A DNA stretch of 35,744 nt from Planctomycetaceae bacterium (GTDB lineage: Bacteria > Planctomycetota > Planctomycetia > Planctomycetales > Planctomycetaceae). A program made the translations under genes and the position numbers. The notes under the pieces were generated by a model. It searched no databases and was not told the DNA's origin. It saw only the letters and a program-made list of their open reading frames with translations. Below, in pieces: positions 34,334-35,744 of this stretch (its first letter is position 1; each line of letters starts with the position of its first letter). The stretch covers positions 1-35,744 of the forward strand of contig JAGQPW010000051.1 in NCBI GenBank assembly GCA_020426515.1, written 5' to 3'.

Positions 34334-34708
34334 CTACACGACTTCGGAAGCCAGACTCACAATTTTCATAAACCGCTTGTCACGCAGTTCCCGGGCCACG
34401 GCACCGAAAATACGAGTCCCGCGAGGAGTGCCATCGGGATCGACCAGAACAATGGCGTTGCTGTCGAATCGCACGTAGCTGCCGTCCTCACGACGCACGG
34501 CCTTACGTGTTCGCACGATCACTCCGCGAGTGACCTTCCCCTTTTTGAAGGGTTCGGGAGCTCCGGCGATCGCCTTCTGAATGCTGACGACCACAATGTC
34601 ACCCAGCGTCGCAAATCGACGCTTGGTACCGCCCAGGACGCGAATGCAGCGGACCGACTTCGCGCCGGTATTGTCCGCAACGTCCAAAATTGTCTGCATC
34701 TGAATCAT
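34334..34708 (-). CDS. rplN: 50S ribosomal protein L14
   Basis: The protein has 124 residues. [37 protein letters not shown], and [20 protein letters not shown] are diagnostic. L14 lies at the subunit interface and binds 23S rRNA. It follows rpsQ with 40 bases between. Confidence 0.97.
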   Translation of the reverse strand: MIQMQTILDVADNTGAKSVRCIRVLGGTKRRFATLGDIVVVSIQKAIAGAPEPFKKGKVTRGVIVRTRKAVRREDGSYVRFDSNAIVLVDPDGTPRGTRIFGAVARELRDKRFMKIVSLASEVV

Positions 34709-34748
34709 GGTGACGACCTGATATCTAACTGTTTCGCCAGTAAGTCAA

Positions 34749-35063
34749 TTACTGTGCGGCATTTCCTTCGGCGGCGGCTTTGGCTTCCTGCTGGTCTTCG
34801 CGAATCAGCTGAGCGGCAACTTCATCGCTGCTCTGCACGACTCTCACCAGCTCCCAGCGCTTCGTCTTTGAGTGGGGTCGGCTTTCGACGATCTCCACTG
34901 TATCCCCCACCTTGGAGGTGTTCTCTTCGTCATGCACGTAGCAGATCGTCCGCCCGCGCACGATCTTCTTGTAGACCGGGTGCTGGAACAACCGCTGCAC
35001 ATCAACGCGCCGGGTCTTCGAATTTCGGTCGCTTGTCACAACACCAACGAGGGTCTTCCGCAT
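34749..35063 (-). CDS. rpsQ: 30S ribosomal protein S17
   Basis: The protein has 104 residues, longer than the usual about 85 because of an acidic, Ala/Gln-rich C-terminal tail of roughly 20 residues. RKTLVGVVTSDRNSKTRRV, HPVYKKIVRGRTICYVHDEEN and VGDTVEIVESRPHSKTKRWELV are the family core. It binds 16S rRNA. The tail is not conserved and its role is unknown. Confidence 0.96.
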   Translation of the reverse strand: MRKTLVGVVTSDRNSKTRRVDVQRLFQHPVYKKIVRGRTICYVHDEENTSKVGDTVEIVESRPHSKTKRWELVRVVQSSDEVAAQLIREDQQEAKAAAEGNAAQ

Positions 35064-35101
35064 GGCCTTACTACCTTGAATCTCTTGGATGGTTCACCAG
35101 G

Positions 35102-35302
35102 CTACTGAACAGCCGGTTGCCGCTCACTTTGAATCGTTTTAATCCGCGCGATGTTGCGACGGAGCCGTTTGATATTACTGGGAGAATCGAGCTTCTCTGT
35201 AGAAGCACGAAACCGCAGATCAAACAGATCGCGCTGCGTCTGCTGCAACTCGGCGGCGAGCTGCTCATCGCTCATTTCGCGAAACTCGGTGGCCTTTGAC
35301 AT
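35102..35302 (-). CDS. rpmC: 50S ribosomal protein L29
   Basis: The protein has 66 residues. EFREMSDEQLAAELQQTQRDL and FDLRFRASTEKLDSPSN, then IKRLRRNIARIKTIQSE form the two-helix coiled family fold. It lies at the exit tunnel near the signal-recognition site. It lies between rplP and rpsQ in standard order. Confidence 0.96.
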   Translation of the reverse strand: MSKATEFREMSDEQLAAELQQTQRDLFDLRFRASTEKLDSPSNIKRLRRNIARIKTIQSERQPAVQ

Positions 35303-35338
35303 GATGGACTAACTCAGTGCCAGTGGATGCAAATTGGA

Positions 35339-35744
35339 TTAACTGCCTGGACGGCGCTCAACGAGCCGAACCTTGACAGGCAGCTTGTGCGAGACACGAT
35401 TGAAGCAGTCAACTGCTGCGTCTTTCGTACCGCCCTGAATTTCAAACAACACAGTGCCGGGCTTCACCACGGCAACCCAGTGATCAGGCTCCCCCTTACC
35501 CTTACCCATACGGGTTTCGAGCGGGCGCGCCGTTACTGGCTTGTCTGGGAAAATCCGAATGTAGAGTTTCGCACCGGTACCGCGAATGTACTGGTTAGCT
35601 GCGATTCGGCACGCTTCGATTGTCGTAGCACTTACGTGCCCGGCATCAACCGATTGCAGTCCGAAGTGAAGGGTTCTGGCGAGTTCGCTCTGCCCGGCCT
35701 GCTTAAGATCCGCATTGCCGAGCGCAAGGCTCAGCCTGCCAAGA
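35339..35744 (-). CDS. rplP: 50S ribosomal protein L16, 5' end beyond window
   Basis: This frame enters from the right edge; the stop is at 35339-35341, and 134 residues are visible. The C-terminal part is clear L16: GLQSV, IEACRIAANQYIRG, YIRIFPDKPVTARPLETRMGKGKG and HWVAVVKPGTVLFEI, then LPVKVRLVERRPGS. It lies in the usual place, 36 bases before rpmC. The visible N-terminal residues before GLQ (LGRLSLALGN, then KQAGQSELARTLHF) do not match the usual basic L16 start (for example KxRKxxRG...FGxxGLQ); the FG-x-x-GLQ spacing is also shortened to FGLQ. The start codon and true length are not visible. Confidence 0.93.
   Translation of the reverse strand, partial: LGRLSLALGNADLKQAGQSELARTLHFGLQSVDAGHVSATTIEACRIAANQYIRGTGAKLYIRIFPDKPVTARPLETRMGKGKGEPDHWVAVVKPGTVLFEIQGGTKDAAVDCFNRVSHKLPVKVRLVERRPGS

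Noticed and set aside
1..35744. tRNA, rRNA, CRISPR, IS or phage features
   Set aside because: No tRNA-like T-loop context, no repeat-spacer array, no transposase or integrase frame seen on either strand.

Overview
The window is about 35.7 kb of a moderately GC-rich chromosome, almost certainly from a member of the Planctomycetes (order Planctomycetales). The evidence is the density of lineage-typical families: three DUF1501 twin-arginine proteins, one large PSCyt1/DUF1549/DUF1553 protein with a CxxCH haem motif, a DUF4159 protein, a DUF58 protein and a small putative winged-helix protein, next to a standard ribosomal-protein cluster. It looks like core chromosome. I saw no insertion sequence, phage, CRISPR array, tRNA or rRNA.

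Layout. At 1-2154 is the 3' part of an M16 zinc-peptidase-like gene, closed by a strong intrinsic terminator. At 2293-5150 (minus) is an apparent three-gene operon: a NagB/glucosamine-6-phosphate-isomerase-like protein, a DUF58 protein and a lone GspJ-like prepilin. At 5435-6349 are two small plus-strand genes, a 48-residue membrane protein and a 126-residue putative DNA-binding protein, followed by a strong terminator. At 6618-9573 (minus) are acpS, a 148-residue unknown, a DHH/DHHA1 (NrnA-like) phosphoesterase and the DUF4159 protein. At 9729-14082 (minus) are korA, korB (2-oxoacid:ferredoxin oxidoreductase) and a DUF1501 gene that abuts korB. At 14535-16914 (plus) are an alternative GlmU-like protein and an unknown helical protein. 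At 16933-19725 (minus) is the PSCyt1/DUF1549/DUF1553 gene. At 19917-20648 is scpB. At 20669-21617 (minus) are a ferritin-like gene and an SRPBCC gene. At 21883-25240 (plus) are glycyl-tRNA synthetase and an MFS transporter. At 25258-28908 are two more DUF1501 genes and a small lipoprotein gene.

From 29068 to the right edge (minus) lies the S10/spc ribosomal cluster, in transcription order rplP (partial), rpmC, rpsQ, rplN, rplX, rplE, rpsN, rpsH, rplF, rplR, rpsE, rplO and secY. rpmD is missing between rpsE and rplO, whose stop and start codons share one base. A textbook intrinsic terminator lies between rplO and secY. After secY the usual adk/map/infA/rpsM genes do not follow; a DUF1501 gene does.

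Most genes are housekeeping (translation, secretion, chromosome segregation, cofactor loading, central carbon metabolism). I found no clear new multi-gene system. The items most worth a second look are the NagB-like protein lacking a catalytic aspartate, the two small uncharacterised genes at 5435-6349, the orphan DUF1501 genes, the rplO-secY terminator and the unusual visible N-terminal part of L16.
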